Below are positions 23,266 to 34,392 of a stretch of DNA of 64,000 nt, in pieces (within the stretch, counting starts at the first letter, position 1; each line of letters opens with the position of its first letter). The position numbers were made by a program, and so were the translations under genes. Source of the DNA: Cynocephalus volans (Eukaryota > Chordata > Mammalia > Dermoptera > Cynocephalidae); assembly GCF_027409185.1 (NCBI RefSeq), contig NC_084469.1, positions 103,603,835-103,667,834 of the forward strand, read 5' to 3'. The notes under the pieces are model-generated. The model saw only the letters and a list, made by a program, of their open reading frames with translations, had not been told where the DNA came from and did not search any database.

Positions 23266-24558
23266 GGCCCACCTATGTCCCTCCTGGCATGCCCTGTCAC
23301 TAAAAGACAGGAGGCCCTGGCCTGATCTCCCCTTGGGCCCCCAAGAAAGAAAGAAAGCCCCCCCCCGGGCACCCCTAGCTTGGCCTGCCTCTAAGAGACC
23401 CCCTGGCCTCACCTGGCCTGTCCTGCCACTAACAGTGCCCCTGGACTTTCCTGGCCTGGCATGCTGAGGGTCCCACTGCCACTATGGGTGAGCCTGACCA
23501 GGTGTACAGAAGAGACCCACTGGTTGGGCCTGTCTCAGGTCTGCCCTGGCCTGGTCTGGCCTGCCTCTAAAAGACCCCTAGGGCAGGCCAGGCCAATCCA
23601 GGAGGTCTCATATAGGCAGGCAGGTAGGGCCAGGGGGGCTATAGCAGTAAGCAAGCCAAGGGGGCCGCCATGGGCCAGGCCATTCAAAGAGGGTCCTTAG
23701 TGGCAGAGCAAGCCAGGCCAGGTGATCTCTTAGAGGCAGGCCAGGGGTCTCTTAGCACCAAGACATGCCAAGGGGGCCCAGGGACAGGCAAGCCAAGGGG
23801 GGCACCTAGTGGCAGGGGTGCCCTTAGTGACAGAGTGGCCCTTATGGCTGTGGTCTGCTAGGGACAGTCTAGTAAAGGGGGGCCCTATGGCAGAAGAACC
23901 AGTGGGTTACTTGGGCAAGACAGGACAGGCTGGCCCTTAGTGGTAGGAGGCTCTTGGCAGCATGCCTGGCCAGGGCAGCCCTTAATGGCAGGTGAGGGCA
24001 CAGGGGCCCTAGGGGGAGTCCAGGCCATGGGTGTCCTTAGTGGAAGACCAGGCCAGGACAGAGGTGGCCCAAAGTGCCAGGACAGGACAGGACAGCACTT
24101 CCCTTGGGACGGCCCAAGAGAAATCGGTGGTCCTTGGCTCTGAGCCAAGCTGGGCCAGGCCAGCAGTGTCCTAGGGACAGTCCAGGCCAGGCTTGGGAAG
24201 CTGTAGGGGCAGGCCAGGCAGGGCCAGGGCTTCCTTAGGAGCAGGTCATGCCAGGTTAGGGGGCACTTGGAGTAGGCCTGCCTGACCAGGGGACCCTTAG
24301 TGGCAGGCCATGCCACTCTAGGGTGTCTGTAGAGGCAGGCCAGGGCAGGAGCCCCTAGGGACAGGCAAGGCCACTGGGGCTCTTAGTGCCAGGTCAGGCC
24401 AGGGAGGCCCTAGGGTCAGGCCAGCCAGGGAACCCCTTAGTGCCAGGCCAGGCCAAGGAAGCAGTTGGGGCAGGCCTTGCAGGCCCTTAGCAGAAGGGGG
24501 ACCATTACCAGCAGGGGGGCCCTGAATAGTAGGTCTGGCCATGGAGGCCCTTAGTGCC

Positions 24559-25779
24559 AAGTATTCTGTTATAGCCACACAGAATGGACTAAAACAGAAA
24601 GTTGGTGCCAGGAGTGGGCTGTTGCTCGTAACAGGCACTGGAAAATGCGGAAATGGCTTTGGAGCTGGATGTTGAGAGTTTGGAGGAGTCTGGAGGACTC
24701 AGAAGAAGACTAAAAGATGATGGAAAGTTTGGAATGTCTTAGAGACCTATTAAATGGTGGTGAGCAGGGTACTTAAGGATGGAAATATGGACGGTAAAGA
24801 CCATTCAAAGGAGGTCTCAGAAATAAGGAGTTTATTGGAAACTGGGGGCAAAGATCATCCTTGCTGTGAACTGGCAAAGAAGACTTGGGAGCCTCCACCC
24901 AGATTTCAAAGGATGTATGGAAAAGTCTGGGGGCCCAGGAAGAGATCTGTCACAGGGGTAGAGTCACTGCAGACAACCTTCACTAGATCAATGCCAAGTG
25001 GAAATGTGGGGTCAAAGTTGCAGCAGAGAAACCCCATCAGCACCATGTCTAGTGGGGCCATGAGAGCAGGACTGCCATGGAGACTTTGGACCTGTGGAGC
25101 TACAGAGTGGAACGACAGCCTGTGATTGCTGAAGTGTGGCCTGCAACCAGGAAAGTCATAGGAGCAGAGCTGCCCAAGGACTTGGGGACCCAGCCCCCAC
25201 ACCAGCATGCAGAGGACATGGAACGTGGACTCAAAGTACATGATTCACCATCTTTGAGATCCAATGCCTGCCCTGCTGGATTTTGGATTTGCTGAGAACC
25301 TGATACCCCTTTCTTTTGGTCTATTTCTCCCTTTTGGAATGGGAGTATGCACCCTATGTTTGTCCCACTACTGTATCTTGGAAGTAGATAAATTGTATTG
25401 ATTTCGCAGATGGGATTTTGAACTTTGGACTCTTGAGTTGAAACAAGACTGTGGGGATGAAATGAATATATTTGCATGTGAAAAGAATGTGAGTTTTGGG
25501 GGGCCATGGGCAGACCATGCCAAACTGTATTGATTAAAAATGGTGGTGAGGTGTGTGGTTCTGAGGGCTTTAAAAGAAGAGCACATGAGAGTCTCTCTGT
25601 CTCTGCTCTCTCTGCTTCCACCATCTTGCAATGTGAGACCCCTGGGTCACTGTTACCACCACCAGATGGACTTTGTACTTCCTAACCTCAGAAACTATAA
25701 GCAATAAATTTCGTTTTTCTTTATAAATTACCCGGTTCCAAGTATTCTGTTATAGCAACACAAGATGGACTAAGACAGG
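24559..25779 (+). mobile_element. ERVL-MaLR fossil: short 5' LTR end, non-coding internal part, 3' LTR
   Basis: The left edge holds only the last about 35 bp of an LTR (aagtattctgttatagccac), then MaLR internal text (gttggtgccaggagtgggct; atttcaaaggatgtatggaa), then a full-looking 3' LTR ending gcaacacaagatggactaag. It splits the minisatellite. The family has no envelope and this copy is old and non-coding. Confidence 0.8.
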
Positions 25780-26088
25780 GGCCGTGAGGCAGGCCAGGCC
25801 AGTGGGTCTCTTGTGTAGGCCTGGCCAGGCCTGCCCTTAGTGGGATTGGGGCCCTTAGCAGCAGACCTAGCCAGGGCAGCCCATAGTAGGAGGCCAGGAG
25901 AGGCCAGGGGTGCTCTTAGTGTGAGGGCAGGCCAAAGGGGCCCTGGGGCAAGCCATTTGAGGGAGGCCCTTAGTGGTAGGACAGGCCAGGTCAGACCAGG
26001 GGTCCCTTAGCACCAAGCACACCAAGGGGGCCCTAGGGCAGGCCATTTGAGGGGGCCCCTTAGTGGCAGTCCAGACTGGTGGGGGGCC
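25780..26088 (+). repeat. GC-rich minisatellite, right part
   Basis: Continuation of the array after the MaLR (gcaggccaggccagtgggtc; ggcctggccaggcc), resembling the units at about 22255-22320. Confidence 0.85.
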
Positions 26089-27142
26089 CTTAGCAATGTT
26101 TTATTATTTATACATGGCCAGAAAGTTTTCTTTTTCATTAAAGTATCAAACTTATTTATGAAATGTCTATTTTAGTAATTATCCTCATTTTGGTAGTTTC
26201 TTCAGAATTTACATTTATGTTTTTTTCCACTCCCACATTTGTGTATTTTTATTTGAGTCAAATTTATTTCATTAAAATAAACAAAGCGAATACATGGTTT
26301 TTGTTCAGTTTTTATTATTCAACTAAACAGCTTTCCAATATATTAGTCTGTCAATTCTGTCATTTCCCCCTCTCCTGATAATTTTATTTTATTTTTTTGT
26401 GTGTGTTTCATTCCCCTATGAATCTTAGGTTTTTTATTACTTTCTTACCTTCTTATGATGAACAAGTAGTTTTAGAATATTTTGATATTTATTGTTTAAT
26501 AATGACATGTAAGGGTGTGAATTTGCTTGAGAAAAGAAATTTGACTTTATCTGCTTTGTTTTAGCAACTTAACAATGATGGACTTTATTATGATTTTCTC
26601 CTCTTTTGTATTCCAAGTTGTGGATTGATGTATTATACCCATTTTGGAAAATCCTCAGCCATTACACCTTCAGTGACGGCTTCTGTCCCCTTCTCTCTCC
26701 CCTCTCTGTCCCCCTCTGAGTCCAATGACACATATGCAGTTGTAATGAGGCTCGTCCATCTCTGCTTCTTCTGTCTTCCTCAGGGCAGGCCCTTCAGGGA
26801 TTTGGATGAGCATTCTAGTAGGTCACTGGTCAAGCATGAAAGACTGTGGCAAATCCACTCGTGACCTTTGGAGGTTTCAGCTTGCTGCTTTAGCACCCAC
26901 ACCCTGCAGCTTTAAAATGTGACAAAAATCTTGAGGGACCAATCAGCAGCCCTGTCCCTCTGGGGAAACATTATCTCCCAAGCACTTTGAGACTCCAGTC
27001 AGATTTTACTCTGACTTTTGGGAACCCTTGGCCTGGCTTCTCAATCCTCCATGTTTGTCCCCAAAACACAGAGAATGTCCTGTGGAAAACACCGGCTGTG
27101 TCAGTGCTGCTCGAGTTGTGTGATCTCTCATGCCAGCACCAG
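26089..27142. other. AT-rich gene-free sequence
   Basis: No coding, RNA or confidently named repeat seen. The first 600 bp are very AT-rich and may be an old LINE. Confidence 0.5.
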
Positions 27143-27310
27143 CCCTGAGTGACCAACCAATACTTCCCTGGTTTCTCTGTCCCCCACGTGGGCCAAGTGT
27201 GATCATCAGTCCCTGCTGAGAGTTAACAAAAACCCTGCCCTAGAAGTCTCCCTCTCTGAAATTCCAATTCATGTCATTATTGTTTCAACAACTCTGTTAT
27301 GTCCTCTGGT
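27143..27310 (+). repeat. Dispersed repeat, copy B (pairs with 12411-12600)
   Basis: Same strand as copy A, about 14.7 kb away. Its upstream sequence back to about 26880 may belong to the same element. Confidence 0.8.
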
Positions 27311-27720
27311 TCACACAATGATACATGCTTTGCTTTTTTGTTCAATTAGACATCAGTCCTGAAGCTCTCTTCATTACCAATAAGTGATTTCCTTAATTTT
27401 TATAAAAGTGAATAATATATGTTTATGTAACCAGTTTTCTCTAAACAGACACTGGCTGGTTCGCAATCTTTTGCTACCTAAACCTGTGCAAATGAATATA
27501 GAGATAAATTTAAATGGATCAGGTACAAAAGGCTTGAGAACTTCTTCCAAACTCAGATTGATAACAAAACTGGGGAGGTCATCAAATAATATGGTAAAAT
27601 AAATATTTTTAAGTTGTACATTTTATCACATGTAAATAGTTCCTTAAAATTTTTTAGGGAGGTAAATCATACTTAGAAAAGATTACATAGAATGTTTTAT
27701 GTTTAAATATTAATGTCATA
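27311..27720. other. AT-rich unassigned sequence
   Basis: Nothing recognised. Confidence 0.5.
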
Positions 27721-28620
27721 TAAACTCCGCAGACTGGACACACACCAATGAACAGACTAGACAGATATTAGTTCCCAGTGTGTCCCTCCTGACCTCATTT
27801 CCCTCCTGTCCCCAGATGTGACCACTGTCAGAAATTTTGTAGTTATTTTTTTTTTTGTCTTTACCATCTATTATGTATCATTAAGAAGTGTTTTGTTTAA
27901 CTTTCTCTCTTTTAACCTTTCCATGGAAGGATATTAATAGAATTACCCTGAACATGGTGATCATTGGTTTTTCTGCCTCGGTCTGTGTCACACATGCTGG
28001 CATTTGAGACTGTGTGTCATCCGATTTACCCATCCATTCCAGTGCTTGTAACGTTTGGGATGTTTTAAGTTTATTTTTTGCTCTTGTGAAAATGCTGCTC
28101 CTGTAATTCATGTTTGTTTCCAAATGCCCACATAAAACAAATCCTCAATTCGTTAGAGAGAAATTACTGGATTGTAGATTACATGTAATTTCAAATTTAT
28201 AGGAAAAGCCAATGAGTGTGTGAATAGACCCACCATCTCTGCATGTGATCATTTATTCCACGAGATTAACAACATTGGAGTTGCCTCATTTATTAATTGT
28301 TGCCTATCAGTGTACATGCAATAGGATTTCCTTGTGATTTTTATATTGCTTCTTATTATCAATGGGATTGAGTATTTTTCCTATATGGTCTTTTGTCTCC
28401 TACAAAATATTTATCAGTTATTGTCTTTTAATTCATTTGTATGTTTATTGGTTTCTTATGATTTCTTTATATGCTCTGGACGCTAATCTTTTTCATTCGT
28501 AGGTACTGCATGTATTTTCTCCCAGATAGTGATTTATCTTTGCACTCCCTTTATTCTGCATTTTAACAAGCTATTAAATAGAACTGAATGTCTCAGTCTC
28601 TTACTTTGTATCATACTGTT
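27720..28620 (-). mobile_element. Old L1 LINE 3' UTR, reversed
   Basis: Text such as gtgaccactgtcagaaattt and gaaattactggattgtagat, with a T-rich strand bias, fits the reversed 3' UTR of an old L1M element. Confidence 0.55.
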
Positions 28621-28821
28621 TTTTCTTGTATAAGCAAACTCTCCCTATTCTGAAGTGTCAAAGGACAAAATTACAACAAATTTAGTTAAAGATCTCATTG
28701 TGATTCTACAATCAGGCCACAAGGTCATTCCATAAATTCCAATGAGCCAAGCGGAGGAGGCTGGTTTTATGAATAGAAAAGGCTGAAGAAAGTGGAAACA
28801 AAAACCGAGATGGACTGGTCT

Positions 28822-28921
28822 GGGCCGGCCCGTGGCTCACTTGGGAGAGCGTGGTGCTGACACCACCAAGTCAAGGGATAAGATCCCCTTACTGGTCATC
28901 TATAAAAAAAAAATAATAATA
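28822..28921 (+). mobile_element. CYN-type SINE, monomer
   Basis: gggccggcccgtggctcact with tail A/AAT. The text atggactgg flanks it at 28810-28818 and 28922-28930, a target-site duplication. Confidence 0.85.
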
Positions 28922-28930
28922 ATGGACTGG

Positions 28931-29990
28931 CCATTTCAAAGTTACTTTCTTTGTAAGGTGGGGACAGGGGGACAGAACAACAGAAAAATAACTGATGATT
29001 TAACATCAGGTTACTTCTGGCTATCCTTTTTGTGTAGGAATTACAGCAGAGGGAACTTCATTCTTAGATCTATTGAAGATTAAACTGACCTGTTTGGGAA
29101 ACTGGTTGTTACTTCTCCCTCCTGATTTCTCAGGAGGTCAGACCGCAACTTGGTTTAGATTTGGTGACATGGAACTTAGCAGGGGGTTGACTCCATTTTG
29201 ATTTTTGGTCTGGTCTTTTGGAACCTAGTGCAGGGCCCTCATCTGAAACAATGTCCTCTTATAATTTTATTTAGCAGAAGTTATTAAAACACTTGCTGCA
29301 ACTTCTAAAAATGTTGTAGTTTCTCCTTCACATGTAAACCTTCAATAAATTATTGCACATGGAGTTGATAGGAAGAAACTCATTATTCCACTATAGATAA
29401 CCAGTTGTCACTGTCCAATGTGTTAATGTTTCTATCGTCTACCACTTTGCAGCAATGCCTAATCTGTCATCATCATTGTGAAATATGAGGATATTTGTAT
29501 TTTATAACATGGAGACACTTTTATCTCTGAAATGAGCTCCACTCCTTGATGGGTATCTAATATACTGGGAATATTTTGTCTATATTGTTCACTGCAGACC
29601 TAGAACATGACCTGTCACACAGGAGAACACTACAAAATACTTATTTGACATCCAGTCTCAAGAGAAACATGCATACCTGATTCATACACAAATCTCATGA
29701 TGGGGCCATAGAGAATGAACTGTTCTCATGTCCACCCCTTTTGGCAGAAGGATACCCCCCCACCTGTCCTGGTTGGGGAGGGGTCATCCTCAGCCCTCAC
29801 ATTCCACTTAAAAACCTGAGAACCAGGAGCCTAAGTTTCCGAGTGTCAGCAGCCAGACATGACAGGAGTTATGATGCTGAAGGCCTTTATGTGCTCTGGA
29901 ATTCTTCCAGGAATAGGCCCCTCACTTCCAGACCCAGGTGGCTCAGTTAGAACATCACTGGTGTCTGTCCCCTCACTCAGCTGTCATGTC
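28931..29990. other. Unassigned gene-free sequence
   Basis: Probably repeat-derived (the last 300 bp look LTR-like), but I cannot name a family and see no gene. Confidence 0.45.
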
Positions 29991-30120
29991 ATCCTCTGAA
30001 GTCACCCCTGATGCTGTGTGACACCCTGCATCACTGTAGAGTTACCACCAAAAAAGGTGCTCACCAGATGTGTTCCCTGAGCTTTGGACTTCCCACCTTC
30101 TGAAACAGTGAAATGTAAGA
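29991..30120 (+). mobile_element. MaLR LTR fragment
   Basis: gacaccctgcatcactgtag and caccagatgtgttccctgag parallel the LTR at 40430-40510. Confidence 0.55.
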
Positions 30121-30540
30121 GATGCATAGGGGCAAGTTAAGCAGGGGGGCAGTTTGCAGAGATTTTATGTCCTCTCCGGAGGCACTATGCTCCCAGTTCC
30201 TCGATGTGTTCATCAGCCCAGCAGCTCTCAGAACATTGTCATTTAGGGGTTTTTATGGAGGTTTCATCACATAGGCATGATTGGTCAAATCACTGACCAT
30301 TGCTGACTAACTCAGTTAGGGGGCTGGGACTGAATGTTCCAACCTTCTGATCATGCTTTATTCTTTCTGGCAACCAGCCCCCATCCTGAAGCTACCTGTG
30401 GTCCTCAGTCACCAGTCATGTCATTAGCACACAAAAGATACTCTCATCTCTCTAGAGATTCCAAGGGTTTTAGAATCTGTGTGCCAGGAAACACCAAGAT
30501 CAAATGTTTTTATTTTTTATTATATCACACCAGGAACAGA
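30121..30540 (+). mobile_element. LTR-like fragment, family unassigned
   Basis: gagatgcataggggcaag, cacataggcatgattggtca and gagattccaagggttttaga belong to one widespread mammalian LTR type, probably the same as 11780-11975. Confidence 0.5.
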
Positions 30541-30610
30541 GCTGGGTGTGGCACTGAAAAAAGACAAAATCCCTGCGCTCGAGGAGCTGATGTATAATAA
30601 GGGACCCGAA

Positions 30611-30735
30611 GCCTGGCCATTCAGCTTAGGTGGTTAGAGCTCAGCCTTGTAACACCAAGGTCACGGGTTCTGATCCTCACACTGGCCAGCCACCAAAAGA
30701 AAATAAGAAGAAGAAAGAAAGAAAGAAAGAAAATA
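30611..30735 (+). mobile_element. CYN-type SINE, monomer
   Basis: cctggccattcagcttaggt to cactggccagcc, with a (GAAA)n tail. Confidence 0.8.
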
Positions 30736-30743
30736 CATAGTAA

Positions 30744-30838
30744 GGGATATCGCTAACTTGGTTAGGATGCAGTGTTACAACACCAAGGTCAAGGACTTGG
30801 ATCCCCATACCCGCCAGCTGCGAAAAAAAAAAAAAAAA
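30744..30838 (+). mobile_element. CYN-type SINE, monomer
   Basis: Second copy in the same orientation, directly after the previous one (gctaacttggttaggatgca to cccgccagctgc plus A-tail). Confidence 0.8.
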
Positions 30839-30935
30839 CTATCTATCTATCTATCTATCTATCTATATTTTTTTTAATATATTTTTAAAAATTTTATTTA
30901 TATATTTTATATATATATATATATTAAATAGCAAG
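30839..30935 (+). repeat. (CTAT)n and AT-rich microsatellite
   Basis: Six CTAT units followed by (TA)n-type text. Confidence 0.9.
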
Positions 30936-30999
30936 TGAGACATTTGTTTAAGTTAAATGAATAAATTAGTATTTTAGATTTTAGGGGCTGTGGGGGAGG

Positions 31000-31430
31000 G
31001 CAAAGCGCAGGGAAAGCAACATCAGGCATTCTGGGGGAAGGAATTTAGTACTAAACAGGATCAATGAGAAGGTGAGATTTTCACAAAGAACTGAAAGAGG
31101 AAGTGAGGGAAGCCACGAGACTACCTGGGGTGAGAGTGCTCCAGGCAGAGGGAATGGCTGGTGCAAAGGCCCTGAGGCAGGGGACTGGTATGTTCAAACA
31201 GTAGCAAATAGGCCAATGCAGCTGGAGGGGAGCAAGTATGGGGAGCTGAGCAGGGAAATGAAGGTGGGGAGGTGGTGGGTCAGGCCTTGAGGACCACAAA
31301 GAGGACTTTGGCATTTACTCCAAGTAAAGTGGGAGCCATGGAAGGTTCTGAGCAGAGGAGGGAGTGCTCTGGCTCAAGTGTTCACAGGCACCCTTTGGCT
31401 GTTGTGGGAAGGATAACCTGCTCACTAGGA
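31000..31430 (-). mobile_element. L2 LINE 3' region
   Basis: Reversed L2 (ctccaggcagagggaatggc, ggtgcaaaggccctgaggca, ggccttgaggaccac). Confidence 0.75.
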
Positions 31431-31593
31431 TTAGTTGGGGAGACACTGTTCTCCCTGCCTTACCCATTGCAGAGCCTTCCAGAGCCAAGGCACTAGAGGT
31501 AGCCCCAGCCCTGATGAGGATTCTGCTGCATCAGGAACGGCCCTCAGCTGACCATCAACTTAGCTGTGAACCAACCCACCTTTCCTGGAAACT

Positions 31594-31599
31594 TTTATT
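31594..31599 (-). terminator. Candidate RAB3D polyadenylation signal
   Basis: AATAAA on the minus strand, 2.8 kb below the RAB3D stop. Another candidate is at 32690-32695. Sequence alone does not decide which is used. Confidence 0.35.
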
Positions 31600-31904
31600 T
31601 CTCACTCATGGAAATAAAAGAATGAACGTATTTGGGCATAACGGCTTTAATTTTTCTTGTAGAGAAAAGTGCACATTTTTTCCAAATTGGACATGCAGAA
31701 GAATCACATCCAGGATATACACGGCCAGCTGAGAGCTAGTTCAGTAGTGTGTTTCAGGACTGTCAAGGAACAGCCAGTAGCAGAAATGATCGCTTCAACA
31801 TTCAGACACCTTACTTGTTTTTCTAAGTGGAATAGGAAAGACGCAAGAACATGACTCTCAGAGAAGGCAAAAAAAAAAAAAAAAGAAAGAAGAAAACGGA
31901 AGAA

Positions 31905-32012
31905 CCCCAGCTGGCTGGTTAGCTCAACTGGTTAAAGCGTGGTGTTAAAACATCAAGGTCAAGGGTTCGGATCCCCATACCCGCCAGCCACAGGAAAAAA
32001 AAAAAAAAAAAA
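31905..32012 (+). mobile_element. CYN-type SINE, monomer
   Basis: agctggctggttagctcaac to acccgccagccac plus A-tail; antisense to RAB3D. Confidence 0.85.
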
Positions 32013-33671
32013 GCACAACCCCAAACCACCATGGTCACGGCAATTTTCCACCAAAACTGCCTGTGGAAAGACAAGCCACTAATAGCAAATGGTAGGAAAG
32101 AAGGCACTGGCAGATGGCTGTTCCTGACCTCAGTCACTGGGAGCTAGGAAGTGGTTTTCCCACAACCTTCGGTTTAATTTCTGTCTGTAAACTCAACAAA
32201 CCTCCATCCCCCCAGTGATTTACAATGATATCAGCTCCATGTCCCCAGAGACCATCTTGAGTGAAACCCCCCCAAAATTATAAAATTAAAAAGTTGCCTT
32301 ATTTTTAGAAGATACGAAAAAAAAAATTTTTTTTTCCCCTACATTATCCCATTCTGCTGAAAACCCTGAGGCAGCTCTCTCAGTTGCTACTTAAAGCCGA
32401 GCTTTTTGAAAAGCCTTATGTGAACAGAAAGCTTAGACTGGCTCAGGTACAGATGCGGCCAAAGCTGTTTTTTATCACAGGGGCTCCTCCTTATTAACAG
32501 CAATCTGATCCACCCCGTTTTTTTGGCAGCAGTTTAGAGACAATGGACCAGCCAACGAAATCTTGACAGGCCATGGTGCATCTTAAGCCTTTTTTAGTGG
32601 CCTTAATTTGATTTTAATATTAAAGCAACTAAAAAAAATTTTTTTTGACTCTTTCCCCAAATACTTTGTTTTTACAGGATTTATTCATTTCACCTTGCTC
32701 ATCTAATTTGTGGGTATACAAAGATATCTTCACTTTGAAGATCTAGGGGCAGCCCCTAGTAGGGATAAACGGGGCTCCCTAGAAATAAAATCGAACTTGA
32801 ACCAGGCCTTCCCCTCACACATTCCCCCAAGAAGAGGCTGAGCTCATGAAGGCTGCAGGGGATTGTGTTGGCTGCATAGAGTAAGGGAGGTGGCAACATA
32901 AACCACCCACTCAGCCATCCTCACACTGTCGGTTGTGTCGTGGGGCGTCAGCTGGTGTTCAGGGACCGAACGAGGTGCTGTGCCACCGGAGTTTGGACTT
33001 TGGTAGGCAGGAAGGCTGGCTGAGCTGGGAGGTTAAGATGTTAAGATCCAAACTGTACATAATCTCCAAGCAGGAGCCTCAACAAAAAACCTCTTCCACT
33101 TTCAAGCTGTGTCCATGAAGTGCACGCAGCGACAGCAGGTTACACAACCTTGCCTTGTCGCCCTTCCAGCCCAACCCCAAAGCATCCCTGAGAAACAAGT
33201 CCTCCATTAGCAAGAAACGTCCCATCACTGGGCCCTACTGATGACACGGCTCAGGAAATGGTCACTGGGTCTTCAAGGGTCCTCAGGTTGGAGGAGCCTG
33301 AGTTCTTACAGCAGAAAGTCGCCAGTGAGTGCAGGCTGTGGAAACATTGCTCAATATCCTCTTCTAGCAGGATGTAAGATTTGGAAAGACCTTGCTGAAA
33401 ACACAATCAGCCCCCTGGCTCTGAGGTCAACTTCTAGCAGAAAGCCCTGAGTGGGAAAATGCTCGGGCTTGGGCGGTTCTTCACCTGCCCTCACCCCCCC
33501 CCCCCCCATTTTGGCCCATAGTTCTAGTTCAATTCAGAATCAGAGACACAGTGGACAAAACAAATAGTGGCAGGGGATGTGGATTCTGGGGGAGCTTGCA
33601 AGGCACTTCTGGAATCCCTGAAGCTGGGGGTAGAGAGGGGATCTGACTCCCTGTCCCTTCTACAATAGAGA

Positions 33672-33779
33672 AAGCTCCTTTATTTTTATTTTTCTGGTGG
33701 CTGGCCGGTACAGGGATCACACCCTGGACCTTGGTGTTATCAGCACCACGTTCTAACCAACTGAGCTAACCGGCCAGCC
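33672..33779 (-). mobile_element. CYN-type SINE, monomer
   Basis: Reversed monomer ending gctaaccggccagcct; close to the family consensus, so probably young. Confidence 0.85.
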
Positions 33780-34392
33780 TTTGATAAGCTGCTTTAATAC
33801 TGCTTTCACAGGTAGAGGGTCTGCGGGGGCCAAAATCGCCATCCCACCTTGGAGTCTCGAAGGTTCATGGGGCAGACTCAGGGACCAGACTGGGGGACCT
33901 GAGAAAGAGAAGCTGCCTTCCACATCTCCAGGGACCAACCCAAAGAAACACACTGCACCAAAGAGAAGACAAACCGTCTTCAGCCAGCTTGTGAACGCCA
34001 GTCAATGCCCAACGCAAAATGAATGGACCTGGAATAGGAGTCTGACCCAGAAGGCACTGTGGATGTCCCTCCATGAGGTGGGTGGGACATGCCACCCACA
34101 CTACCCTGCTTAACACACCTTGTAAAGCAGCAAGCTCGTGCATATGTCCATGTCCCCAGGGCCCTGCCTGCAGTGCACAGCTGAGTCCCTAGGGTCTGCA
34201 CCCTCTGACTGGGACTGCTTGAGCAGGCTGGTGGCCACGGTGATGTGGTGAGGGGGTAAGCCATGCAGGAGTGGGGGGCAGCTAATGGGAGGGAAAGGGG
34301 TGCCCTGAGCTTGGAGACAGCCCTTGTGGCTCATGCCTTGGTCACAGTCCCTGCCGAGGCAGAAGGGGGTAGGCGGGGGATGGGGGCCAGCT

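Larger units (their letters stand above)
31600..34392 (-). other. Probable RAB3D 3' UTR
   Basis: Gene-free stretch between the RAB3D stop and the candidate poly(A) signal, consistent with a long 3' UTR as I recall for the human gene. It contains two SINEs and a run of 14 or so C near 33497. No competing gene is seen. Confidence 0.4.

Noticed and set aside
25100-25624. 174-codon minus-strand frame
   Set aside because: Lies entirely within a MaLR fossil, a non-coding family; not a gene.
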